Assembly: GCA_964565805.1 (NCBI GenBank)
Contig: CAZMGH010000051.1
Coordinates: 1 to 14,103, forward strand
Reading direction: 5' to 3'
From: Catenibacillus sp964565805
Lineage (GTDB): Bacteria > Bacillota > Clostridia > Lachnospirales > Lachnospiraceae
DNA: 14,103 nt
The notes under the pieces were generated by a model. It worked only from the letters and a program-made list of their open reading frames with translations, was not told the origin of the DNA and ran no database searches. Below, one piece after another: positions 6,612-13,860 of this stretch (positions are counted from its first letter, which is position 1; each line of letters opens with the position of its first letter). Both the position numbers and the translations under genes were made by a program.

Positions 6612-8525
6612 ATGAAGATGAGAGAAATGCTTAAAGCCCTCCCTAAAAAAGAAATGCGGCAGCCCCTTACTGCCCTGGATACGGTTTGGGGGGAGGCTCT
6701 TGATCCCGGACATGTCCTGGAAGAATATCCCAGACCTCAGATGATGCGCCCTCAATATGAAATACTAAACGGCTACTGGCGGTATGCCATCACTGCCTCC
6801 GGGAAATACCCGAAAAACTTTGACGGCCTTATCCTTGTACCCTTTTCCCCGGAAAGCCAGCTTTCCGGCGTTGGACGCCAGCTGCAGCCTGATGAATATT
6901 TGTGGTACGAGCGGACGATCCATATTAATGACTATAAAAGCGGAACCTGCTGCATCCTTCATTTTGAGGCTGTGGATCAGTGCGCGCTTATATATATTAA
7001 TGGGCATTTTGTCCAAAAGCATGTAGGGGGCTATCTGCCCTTCCACGTAGATCTGACCCCCTATCTGCGTCCCGGTCAGAACCGGCTGCGTCTAACCGTC
7101 CGGGTTCAGGACTTTTCCGATACCTCTTATCACAGCCGGGGTAAACAAAAGCTTGAACCTTCCGGCATGTACTATACGGCCCAAAGCGGCATATGGCAAA
7201 CCGTGTGGATGGAAACCGTACCAAAACATCATATCACCGGCGTGGAACTTTACACAGATTATGACCGTCACCAGGTTATGATACACATCCACGAAAAGCA
7301 CGGCAGCGTTTCCCCCTGGGTCCGGATCAAAGTGTGGGATGGTGTGATCTTATCTGATGATCAAAAGGAACTTTTTCCCTGTGAAGGAAAACCTGTGATC
7401 GACCGGGAATTTGGCTCAAGAAAATTTATCTTGGACATTCCTGCCCCAAAAAGCTGGACGCCTCAGACTCCTTATCTTTATCCGACAGAAATCACTTCGG
7501 GAAATGACACCGTTTACTGCTATTTTGCCATGCGGCGCTTTTCTGTGGAAAAGGATGAACAGGGAATCCCAAGGATATGCCTGAACCATGAAAGTATTTT
7601 TCTTAACGGGGTCCTGGATCAGGGCTATTGGCCTGACGGACTTTACACAGCCCCCTCGGATAGTGCCCTGCGCTATGATATACGCAAAGCCCGGCAGCTT
7701 GGTTTTAACATGATCCGCAAACACGCCAAGATTGAGTGCCGCCGCTGGTATTACCACTGTGACACTATGGGCATGATCGTATGGCAGGATATGGTCAACG
7801 GCGGAGGCGCTTATTCCTCTATCCTGCTCACATATCTTCCCACCTTAATGTGCGTTCCCGGCCCTTTGTTAAAAGAACCCAGACCCCAGGAGCCCCGGTT
7901 CCCTATCTTTGACCGGAAAATGCCCGGACTTGCTCCTGATGGAAAGCTGGAATATGTCATTACCGGACGGACAGACCGGCGGGGCCGTCATGAATTTTTA
8001 AGGGAAGCCCTTTCCACGGTAGCGTTGTTAAAATGTTTTCCATCCATTATGACATGGATCCCTTTTAACGAAGGATGGGGACAGTTTGATACGGATCTGA
8101 TCACTGAGCTGATCCGCGCGGCGGATCCGTCCCGGCTGATCGACTCTGCCAGCGGATGGTTTGACCACGGCACCGGTGATTTTAAAAGCGTTCACAACTA
8201 TTTTTATAAGCTGGCGCCTGTAAAGGATGCCCGGGCATATGTTCTTTCAGAATACGGCGGCTATGTTTACCATATAAAGAAACACAGCGCGGCCCAAAAA
8301 ACCTATGGCTACCAGGATTTTCATTCTTATTCGGCGTTTGAAAAAGCCTTCCGTCGGCTTATGCTCCATGACCTTAAGCCACTGATCCAAAAAGGGCTTT
8401 GCGCGGCCGTCTACACCCAGCTGACAGATATTGAGGAAGAAACCAACGGTCTTTTAACGTATGACCGCCGTGTGTGCAAGATTTCTCCCCGCACTGCCGG
8501 ACAGATCCGAAGGGAACGGTTATAA
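6612..8525 (+). CDS. Glycoside hydrolase family 2 protein (beta-glycosidase)
   Basis: A 637-residue retaining glycosidase with the GH2 layout: an N-terminal jelly-roll sugar-binding domain (about 60-200), an immunoglobulin-like beta-sandwich (about 205-310) and a TIM-barrel catalytic domain (about 320-620). The expected acid/base is E487 in PFNEGWGQ, with N486 before it. The nucleophile is E547 in LSEYGGYV. The 60-residue gap is normal for GH2. No signal peptide or anchor is visible, so it should act on imported oligosaccharides in the cytoplasm. GH2 covers beta-galactosidase, beta-glucuronidase, beta-mannosidase and alpha-L-arabinofuranosidase activities, and the substrate cannot be chosen from sequence alone. 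The start has GAGGAGG (6599-6605) 6 nt upstream. It has its own strong promoter and terminator and is divergent from the isomerase gene, suggesting a shared sugar pathway. Confidence 0.9.
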   Translation: MKMREMLKALPKKEMRQPLTALDTVWGEALDPGHVLEEYPRPQMMRPQYEILNGYWRYAITASGKYPKNFDGLILVPFSPESQLSGVGRQLQPDEYLWYERTIHINDYKSGTCCILHFEAVDQCALIYINGHFVQKHVGGYLPFHVDLTPYLRPGQNRLRLTVRVQDFSDTSYHSRGKQKLEPSGMYYTAQSGIWQTVWMETVPKHHITGVELYTDYDRHQVMIHIHEKHGSVSPWVRIKVWDGVILSDDQKELFPCEGKPVIDREFGSRKFILDIPAPKSWTPQTPYLYPTEITSGNDTVYCYFAMRRFSVEKDEQGIPRICLNHESIFLNGVLDQGYWPDGLYTAPSDSALRYDIRKARQLGFNMIRKHAKIECRRWYYHCDTMGMIVWQDMVNGGGAYSSILLTYLPTLMCVPGPLLKEPRPQEPRFPIFDRKMPGLAPDGKLEYVITGRTDRRGRHEFLREALSTVALLKCFPSIMTWIPFNEGWGQFDTDLITELIRAADPSRLIDSASGWFDHGTGDFKSVHNYFYKLAPVKDARAYVLSEYGGYVYHIKKHSAAQKTYGYQDFHSYSAFEKAFRRLMLHDLKPLIQKGLCAAVYTQLTDIEEETNGLLTYDRRVCKISPRTAGQIRRERL

Positions 8526-8540
8526 CGCTGATCACGGGAA

Positions 8541-8597
8541 AAAGACTATCCCCAAAGCGAACTTTTGCAAGCCTTTGCTTTTGATGGGATAGTCTTT
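8541..8597. terminator. Bidirectional terminator between the GH2 gene and the proC remnant
   Basis: AAAGACTATCCC (8541-8552) pairs perfectly with GGGATAGTCTTT (8586-8597), with a further CAAAGC/GCTTTTG pairing inside. The stem is flanked by A-rich and T-rich ends, so it can terminate from either side. It lies 15 bp after the GH2 stop and 8 bp from the proC remnant's stop. Confidence 0.75.
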
Positions 8598-8604
8598 AGA
8601 AAAT

Positions 8605-9004
8605 TTATTGTGCCCTTCCCAGTTCCAGGGTCTTTTCATATCCGGCTCTGACAGCCTCGATCACTGATGAACGGAATCCGTGCTTTTCCAGCATTGCTAC
8701 TCCGGCGATGGTAGAGCCTCCCGGAGAGCATACGGCATCTTTTAAGGCTCCCGGTGCATCCCGCTCTCCAGGACCATCGCCGCTGCCCCCAAAACGGTCT
8801 GGGCTACCCAAGTCACTGCCTGGGTCCGCGGGGCGCCGGTCTGGACCGCGCCATCTGCCATGGCTTCAATAAACATATAAACAAATGCCGGAGCACAGCC
8901 TCCTGCCACGCTAAACGGATCCATGAGAGACTCGCTGATCCGTTCTACCCGTCCTGTATCTGAAAGAATATGGCAAACGCCATCCACATACTCTGATGCG
9001 ACCT
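8605..9004 (-). pseudogene. proC: Pyrroline-5-carboxylate reductase, C-terminal half, frameshifted
   Basis: The intact enzyme reduces pyrroline-5-carboxylate to proline using NAD(P)H. Only about the last half of a roughly 265-residue protein remains. One frame reads from about 9004 to a frameshift near 8751-8757 and contains LMDPFSVAGGCAPAFVYMF and the AQTVLGAAAMVLESGMH segment. The family consensus here is LMDAVTAVSGSGPAYVF. The following frame continues with PGALKDAVCSPGGSTIAGV and ends GFRSSVIEAVRAGYEKTLEL, stopping at 8605. Restoring one C in the CACCGGGAGCC stretch would join the two frames, so a single-base deletion is the simplest explanation. The N-terminal Rossmann domain and its GxGxxG are absent; the sequence runs directly into an spmB fragment at about 9004. 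The changed SGSGPA box (AGGCAPA) suggests relaxed selection. Confidence 0.85.
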
Positions 9005-9173
9005 CCGGTTCCGGCCGCGGTCGCCAGCAGAGCGCCTTTTAGGGCGTACCGGGTTTTCGTGATCTTTGCCGCCATAAAGTACACGGAAAGGCCGATGAAG
9101 CGCGCAAAATGCCCACCGCCAGCATAAGTCCTGCCAGGGTGGGCAAAATATCCGCAACAATGGAAAGCTTTTG
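9005..9173 (-). pseudogene. spmB: Spore maturation protein B remnant (two out-of-frame pieces)
   Basis: Two short reading-frame pieces resemble SpmB, a membrane protein with a nucleoside-recognition fold that takes part in spore core dehydration. The first piece (about 9173-9096) reads LSIVADILPTLAGLMLAVG and then ILRAS. It matches the segment after the first helix, where B. subtilis SpmB has IIPYLVGMLIGISIFRSSG. The second (about 9089-9005) reads LSVYFMAAKITKTRYALKG then ALLATAAGT, matching the last helix region with VYFGAVGIKK. The roughly 95 codons that normally lie between them are missing and the frames differ. A stop precedes the first piece at 9174-9176, and the true C-terminus is replaced by proC sequence. 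It lies just downstream of trmB on the same strand. Assignment is by remembered family pattern, without a search. Confidence 0.68.
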
Positions 9174-9232
9174 TTATTCATGGTCAAGTTCAGCCAGGGA
9201 TCATTACGCGTCTGTTTTATTTGTTTCTGCAT

Positions 9233-9901
9233 TTACCGCAGGCCACGATCCCCGTGCGCGCCGCGGTCCCGATACGCGCACAGACGGCAGATGGGATTTC
9301 CTTTGGCTGTAAAGCGTTCTTCGTATTCTGTCATAATATTTCCTCGGACATAAGGGCTGTGATGAAGATCCAACGTATAATTTTCCAGTATCCATCCCGC
9401 TTCCTTAACCTGTTCCAGTGAAAAATCAAATAATGGCCGGTTATCCGTCTTAAAGATTACCCGTCCCTCCGGCTTTAAAAATTGATCGTACCGTTTCCAA
9501 AACGGAATGGACGTCAGGCGGCGCTTGGCATGCCGGTCCTTTGGCCAGGGATCTGAAAAGTTCAGATATATCCCAGATACTTCATCTTTTTCAAAGGCAT
9601 CACAAATATATTCCGCGTCCATTCGGATAAACACCAGGTTATCTCCCTCAAAAGCTTCCATTTTCTCCAATGCCCGCACAAGGACACTGGAATACTTTTC
9701 AATACCGATATAATTATTTTCCGGATGCTGCCGGGCCATTTCCACAATAAATTTTCCTTTTCCCATGCCAACCTCTATATAAATGGGATGGTCATTGCCA
9801 AACAGCTCTGCCCACTGTCCCTTGCGGGCAGCCACGTCCTGGATCACCCGGTCATTAGCCGCAATAGCCTCCCTGGAACCTTTCACATTTCTTAACCGCA
9901 T
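9233..9901 (-). CDS. trmB: tRNA (guanine-N7-)-methyltransferase TrmB
   Basis: Transfers methyl from S-adenosylmethionine to N7 of G46 in the tRNA variable loop. The 222-residue length is normal. Visible motifs are the SAM-binding IEVGMGKGKF (42-51), E68 in GIEKYSS, D95 in RMDAEY, the family hallmark NFSDPWPKDRHAKRRL (114-129), and a C-terminal NIMTEYEERF tail. The ATG at 901 of the 9 kb block (9901) follows a GAGGAGG, and its promoter lies at 9933-9961. The last residues after NPICRLCAYR (DRGAHGDRGLR) extend slightly beyond the usual end. This may mean that the 3' end was altered when the downstream spmB region decayed. All core residues are intact, as expected of a housekeeping gene. It is divergent from the damaged carboxypeptidase gene. 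Confidence 0.96.
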   Translation of the reverse strand: MRLRNVKGSREAIAANDRVIQDVAARKGQWAELFGNDHPIYIEVGMGKGKFIVEMARQHPENNYIGIEKYSSVLVRALEKMEAFEGDNLVFIRMDAEYICDAFEKDEVSGIYLNFSDPWPKDRHAKRRLTSIPFWKRYDQFLKPEGRVIFKTDNRPLFDFSLEQVKEAGWILENYTLDLHHSPYVRGNIMTEYEERFTAKGNPICRLCAYRDRGAHGDRGLR

Positions 9902-9932
9902 AGTTTTCCTCCTCGTCCTGAACTGTTACTCT

Positions 9933-9961
9933 ATATTAGCCAAAAATCCTGCCGCCGTCAA
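9933..9961 (-). promoter_or_regulatory. Promoter of trmB
   Basis: On the minus strand, TTGACG (9956-9961) is followed after 17 bp by TAATAT (9933-9938). Transcription would start about 25 nt before the ATG. It stands back to back with the promoter of the carboxypeptidase gene. Confidence 0.55.
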
Positions 9962-9972
9962 GATTATCCGAA

Positions 9973-10000
9973 TTGACATTTTTCCTGATTTTTATAAGAT
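9973..10000 (+). promoter_or_regulatory. Promoter of the carboxypeptidase pseudogene
   Basis: A perfect TTGACA (9973-9978) is followed after 16 bp by TAAGAT (9995-10000). Only 11 bp separate its -35 box from that of trmB. The transcript would still be made although the gene is broken. Confidence 0.5.
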
Positions 10001-10050
10001 GATTGTAATAAAACAAGAGGGAGGCGCAGACGTGTTCTGCAAAAGATGAA

Positions 10051-11042
10051 ATGAAAAGGATCCAATATTTTATTCTGGCCCTGAGCCTGATGCTCACAGG
10101 GATTCCCACAACTGCATTTGCTTCAGAGCTTGTCCCCGAACTTCTGGAAACAGATAAGGTTTCTACCGATGACATTCTTTTATACAGCTCTTCCTGTGTG
10201 GTCATGGACACCCAAAGCGGTGCCATTCTTTATTCTAAAAACCGCTCTGACAAGCATTATCCGGCCAGCACTACTAAAATACTAACAACCCTCCTGGCTC
10301 TGGAGCGCACCCAGCTTACAGATAATATCACCTTTTCAAAGGATATGGCCATTATCGCCAGCGCTGCGGCTCAAAATGAAGAATTTCGCAAAATTGCGGG
10401 CACGGTGACCTACAGCGTGGAAAATATTAATTACAAAGCCATGGTTCTGGAAACAGATGAAACAGAAACGGATGAGAGCAATGGGGAAACAGATGAATCT
10501 GAGGCAGAAACACCCTGGTCACCTACGCCAAACGGGGAGACATGGATCTGGTATGCGTCCTTATGGACTGTCCCAGCGGAGATGACTATATTTACAAAGA
10601 CACCCAGACAGCCCTGGACTACTGCTTTGAAAATTATGAACGTCTGACCCAGGAATATAATGAAGCTCAGGCCCTTTTGGATTACCCCAGGCAGGCGCTC
10701 ACCGACTGGTCCCATCCGGAAAGCACCCCTCTGTCAGCTGAGGAGGGCTATTACCCTAATCTGGCTCAGTCCTTGGAAATCTACAATGAATACGTATATA
10801 ACCGCACAGCTCAGGAAGCATTAGATAAGGCAATCAGCGAAAAATCCATTTCCGCATTTATAGAATACTCCCGGATGAACCACTACCGTCCTCTCATCAT
10901 CGCCTCTGTGATCCTCTTTGCGATCATCATCCTCCTGTCCCTTTTCCTTGTTTACCTGGCAAGGGTAATGAAACGCAAACGGAGACGGAAGCATTATGAA
11001 CAGATGAAACGTCAGCGGCTTATGGATGAAAAGGAGCCTTGA
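10051..11042 (+). pseudogene. D-alanyl-D-alanine carboxypeptidase (DacF/PBP5-like), internally deleted
   Basis: Intact relatives trim D-Ala from peptidoglycan stem peptides at the outer face of the membrane. Retained parts are a signal peptide (residues 1-25, ending TTAFA) and the SxxK box PASTTK with nucleophile S73 and K76. The segment MAIIASAAAQNEEFRKI follows directly after NITFSKD (residue 98), although about 90 residues carrying the SxN box should lie between. After an acidic stretch rich in ETDES, a second deletion near 10500 removes the KTG box and shifts the frame. The later frame (from 10503) reads GRNTLVTYAKRGDMDLV and ends in a membrane helix (about 10891-10960) and a basic tail, stopping at 11042. 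Only one of three catalytic boxes remains, so activity is not expected. The start is also odd: GGGAGG at 10018-10023 is 27 nt from the ATG. Confidence 0.85.
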
Positions 11043-11076
11043 CCCATCAAAACCCATGTACCAAAGGCCCTGGGGC

Positions 11077-12051
11077 CTAAATCGAGCATGCGCCGTCTGA
11101 ACTTTTATGACGTTTTTGACGGCGCTTTTGTATGACCTCCTTCTTCATCTCCCGTATCTCATCTGCTTGTTCCCGGGAAATCAGGCGGATCGTCTTTACT
11201 ACATAGATCCGGTCGTCATCGGTTTTTTTAAACCGGATCTTTCCCCGGATCAATCCATGTTCCTTACAGTAAGCCAGGCAGTAATACGCCTTATTTCTCC
11301 CTAAAAACCACCGGATCTTTTTTGCCGCAGACCTTTGGCATACATAGCACCGGGTTGTCCGGACTTCCCGATCCGCCAATGCCTCTTCCTTTGTGGAAAA
11401 TTCTCTGGAAATGTACTTGGAATACGTATCATAAACAAGATGGATTTCCTGGGCCTTTGTCTGGGGATTTTGATAGTAGTCCACAGAATACAGCCGTTTC
11501 ACCGCCTCCATATCCATGGAAGCAAAAATCCGCGCTGTATATTCAGCATCATTCATCGCCCGATGGAAGGACTTATCTGTTTCAATGCCCAGCAAATGAG
11601 CCGCTGTTTCCAGGGAACAGGACTGACGTTCCTGGGGATCCTTAAGGATCCTGAAAAGCTTCTGCACATTATAATATTTCAGCGGTCCCGGCAAAAGATC
11701 ATCCAGACGGTAAAACTTCATATTGCGCTGAAGTTCTGTCAGGTCCATATTCCCCCAGGTACAAAACATAAAATCATCGCCGCACCACAGCATAAAATCC
11801 ACGATCGTATGAGTAAATAAAGCGCCATGGTCGATTTCCTCCTGGGTAATTCCGGTCAGCTCCCGGGTCATACGATGCAATTTTTTATAGACCTTGGGAT
11901 GGATCACTGCATCAAAGGTATCTTCAACACGCAGATCCGCATCCAGCTTTACAGCGCCGATCTCAATAATCTCAAAGGGAAGATTTTTCTTCCCTGTACC
12001 TTTCCCGTAGGAACTCTGATTCCATTCAAAATCAACAACAATATACTCCAC
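11077..12051 (-). CDS. DEDDh 3'-5' exonuclease with C-terminal Cys-rich domain
   Basis: A 324-residue protein. Residues 1-185 form an exonuclease domain of the DnaQ/RNase T superfamily: D7 and E9 in VVDFEWN, a third acidic residue likely D103 in GNMDLTEL, and the H163/D168 pair in FHRAMNDAEYTA, which marks the DEDDh subgroup. Such enzymes remove nucleotides from 3' ends of RNA or DNA with two metal ions. The C-terminal third adds C235xxC238 and C258xxxC262 (plus H265), a possible zinc-binding unit, and a very basic end (RRQKRHK) likely to touch nucleic acid. The start is a GTG at 12051 with AGGAAAGG about 11 nt upstream; an ATG at 12061 would be out of frame. It lies 30 nt after the phosphoribosyltransferase-like gene and is probably cotranscribed. 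The exact substrate is unknown. KapD-like sporulation inhibitors are related but shorter. Confidence 0.85.
   Translation of the reverse strand: MEYIVVDFEWNQSSYGKGTGKKNLPFEIIEIGAVKLDADLRVEDTFDAVIHPKVYKKLHRMTRELTGITQEEIDHGALFTHTIVDFMLWCGDDFMFCTWGNMDLTELQRNMKFYRLDDLLPGPLKYYNVQKLFRILKDPQERQSCSLETAAHLLGIETDKSFHRAMNDAEYTARIFASMDMEAVKRLYSVDYYQNPQTKAQEIHLVYDTYSKYISREFSTKEEALADREVRTTRCYVCQRSAAKKIRWFLGRNKAYYCLAYCKEHGLIRGKIRFKKTDDDRIYVVKTIRLISREQADEIREMKKEVIQKRRQKRHKSSDGACSI
11090..11129 (+). terminator. Intrinsic terminator overlapping the 3' end of the exonuclease gene
   Basis: GCGCCGTC (11090-11097) and GACGGCGC (11118-11125) form an 8-bp stem with a 20-nt loop followed by TTTT, facing rightward transcripts from the carboxypeptidase gene. 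It lies inside the last codons of the convergent exonuclease gene. A second short hairpin, AGGCC/GGCCT (11065-11078), may serve the leftward direction. Confidence 0.6.
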
Positions 12052-12081
12052 GGTGTCTCATACCTTTCCTGAAAGTATCCT

Positions 12082-12726
12082 TTAGATCTTTGAATAACCA
12101 AAGCCGTTGACAACTGCCTCAATACGCATGTTCTGTCGGCAGTACGGGCAATCCAGAGGCGAATAGACCTCATATTTCACCGGAAGGTCATCTCCGCTAA
12201 AAATAGAGTTGATCTCAAGGCCGTGACTTTCCTTCACAGCGCTGAAAATAGCCGCAATACCGCACACGTTTCCTCCGTAATAATTGATGCACTCTACCGC
12301 CTGGGCAATCGTTGTTCCTGTGGTCGTGCTGGCACAGAGTAAAAGCACCTGCATATTTTTTACCATACGCTGATTATTATCCCGGAAAATAATCACGCCG
12401 CCCGCGCCATATTCCGGCGTGACCACAGAAATATTCTTCCCCGCATTAATCGACAGCATGTTGTTTTCCGCAAGGATTTCTGCCATAAAAGTGGCAATTA
12501 CTTCTGTACCGTCCAGACAGATGATCGTATCCACCGGCGTTGTATTAATATAACGCTCCGCCAAAGTCTTTGCCGTCTCCCGGGCATTATTATGACGGCA
12601 CTTTACGGTAGACATATCCATGTATACATTAACATGTGAGTTTGATGTTGCAAAATGTCCCTGCATGATCTTAATCCTGGCTTTCGGATTCCTTGTTGAA
12701 CGAATATCCTGCAATCTGCTTTCCAT
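12082..12726 (-). CDS. Phosphoribosyltransferase-like protein
   Basis: A 214-residue protein with a type I phosphoribosyltransferase fold. The PRPP-binding segment reads VLLLCASTTTGTTIAQAVE (127-145). It matches the general pattern hhhhDDhhTTGxT, but the usual pair of acidic residues is replaced by CA, so catalysis on PRPP may be altered. An upstream DGTEVIATFMAEIL region (72-85) matches the other half of the nucleotide site. The C-terminus carries CPYC (193-196), a possible metal site or redox pair. Similar proteins are often labelled orotate phosphoribosyltransferase-like, but no pyrimidine genes are nearby and I would not assign that activity. GGGAGGAAAG about 6-10 nt before the ATG at 12726 supports the start. 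It is the first gene of a probable two-gene unit with the exonuclease. Confidence 0.75.
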   Translation of the reverse strand: MESRLQDIRSTRNPKARIKIMQGHFATSNSHVNVYMDMSTVKCRHNNARETAKTLAERYINTTPVDTIICLDGTEVIATFMAEILAENNMLSINAGKNISVVTPEYGAGGVIIFRDNNQRMVKNMQVLLLCASTTTGTTIAQAVECINYYGGNVCGIAAIFSAVKESHGLEINSIFSGDDLPVKYEVYSPLDCPYCRQNMRIEAVVNGFGYSKI

Positions 12727-13014
12727 ATGGTCTTTCCTCCCTCTTTTAGGTTTTCCGCGGCCTTAAGCCGCAAAGCTTTGCACGGTTTAATTGTAACACA
12801 AAACTTTAAAAAGCACCACTATTATTCATCGAGGCAGCATGCCTCCTGTACTCAAATATCCCTCAAAAACCTGGGGCCGGACAGAACGTATATGTCCTGT
12901 CCGGCCCTGCTATATCACCCGCTTCCGATCCACTGCGTCAAACCGGAATACGCATCCTTTATCTTTTGTAAACAGGATTCCTCTGTTTACAAGATACTTT
13001 GTTTTTAAATACGC
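12727..13014. other. 288-bp intergenic region between the Rpn-family gene and the phosphoribosyltransferase-like gene
   Basis: No gene is supported here. Beside the terminator at 12868-12907 it holds a perfect 12-bp palindrome GCAAAGCTTTGC (12770-12781) and a GCGGC/GCCGC hairpin (12757-12771) that would lie in the leader of the phosphoribosyltransferase-like gene. A possible extended -10 box, TGTTACAAT on the minus strand, occurs near 12792-12800, but no good -35 box accompanies it. Confidence 0.45.
12868..12907 (-). terminator. Intrinsic terminator after the Rpn-family gene
   Basis: GGGCCGGACAG (12874-12884) and CTGTCCGGCCC (12897-12907) form a perfect 11-bp stem with a 12-nt loop. On the minus strand it is followed by CAGGTTTTTG, so it ends leftward transcripts from the Rpn-family gene about 110 nt after its stop. 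Confidence 0.75.
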
Positions 13015-13758
13015 TTAATCTTCCAAACCAAACTCCCGGCAAAGCTCCTTAAAATAAGCCTCATCCTCCGTAGCCCGGATCACATCCTCCAGCCGTCCCT
13101 GTTGAGAAAGTTTTCTGGCCAATAGATTTAACTGTTCCCTGGCCTTCTGACTTCCGGCTTTTTCACCGGCAATCCGCCCAGCTTTTTCGCCTTCCTGTCT
13201 GCCGGCCTCACGTTCATCTTTTAACATCTCTTCCAGCATCATATAGCGCGCCTCCATTTCACGGTTATGTTTAATGGATCGGATCTTTGCCTCAATGGAT
13301 GCTACATAAGGATTTTCCCAGTCTCCTTCAGAAAGTCCTTCCGGACCTTTCACATAGTTTAAGAAGCTTACCAGTTCCTTTGAAACATCCTTATCATTCT
13401 CTCCCCGGGTGCTTAGAAAGATCGTTGTCCGCCCTTCATCCAGAATGGTGTTGTTTTCCTGGCATACACTGGTGTATGTATACTTATACAGCGGCTCCGA
13501 TGACAGGGCAAAATCACAGATAAAGATCACATATGTATCCGGCAGTTCCCGGTAGCGTTTTCCGCTGGCAAGAGCATCCAAACGTATCCCATGATACTCT
13601 GGATGATATACCATGGTTTTTTCCGCGATCACCTGAACTTCCAGAATGTCCATATTAAGAACTATCTGTAAAAGCCTGCGGCATTGCTCCGGGTCGCTCA
13701 TAACAGCCGCAAACATAAACGCATCCTTGAGGGTCAGATCCTTAAATTGTTTACTCAT
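13015..13758 (-). CDS. Rpn/PD-(D/E)XK nuclease family protein, catalytic core apparently deleted
   Basis: A 247-residue member of the recombination-promoting nuclease (Rpn, often called transposase-like) family. The start KDLTLKDAFMFAAVM and the segment YHPEYHGIRLD (51-61) match the family, D61 being the first catalytic aspartate. Relatives then continue with about 45-50 residues holding the ExQ/ExK catalytic residues and an RSRYYQ motif. Here D61 is followed at once by ALASGKRYRELPDTYVIFI, which belongs after that segment. The reading frame is kept, so a product is likely but should lack nuclease activity. The C-terminus has the usual Glu/Lys/Gly-rich helix (REAGRQEGEKAGRIAGEKAG) and a short conserved end. 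AGGAGGA at 13764-13770 supports the start. Promoter and terminator appear intact. The degree of deletion is judged from remembered family sequences. Confidence 0.8.
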   Translation of the reverse strand: MSKQFKDLTLKDAFMFAAVMSDPEQCRRLLQIVLNMDILEVQVIAEKTMVYHPEYHGIRLDALASGKRYRELPDTYVIFICDFALSSEPLYKYTYTSVCQENNTILDEGRTTIFLSTRGENDKDVSKELVSFLNYVKGPEGLSEGDWENPYVASIEAKIRSIKHNREMEARYMMLEEMLKDEREAGRQEGEKAGRIAGEKAGSQKAREQLNLLARKLSQQGRLEDVIRATEDEAYFKELCREFGLED

Positions 13759-13860
13759 TTCATTCCTCCTTGTAAAACTGACGATTCAGAGGACAGAGCT
13801 AGTTCTTTCACTGAACAGTCGTTCTTCGTCCTTCTGCCCTTAACGATCAGTCCTACATCA

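Noticed and set aside
8945..9232. A 95-codon minus-strand ORF just after trmB
   Set aside because: Its translation has no coherent family signal. The conserved segments in this stretch lie in the other two frames as spmB and proC remnants.
13015..13758. Rpn-family gene as evidence of a mobile element
   Set aside because: No terminal inverted repeats, target duplications or transposition genes are seen around it. Rpn proteins are called transposase-like mainly by name.
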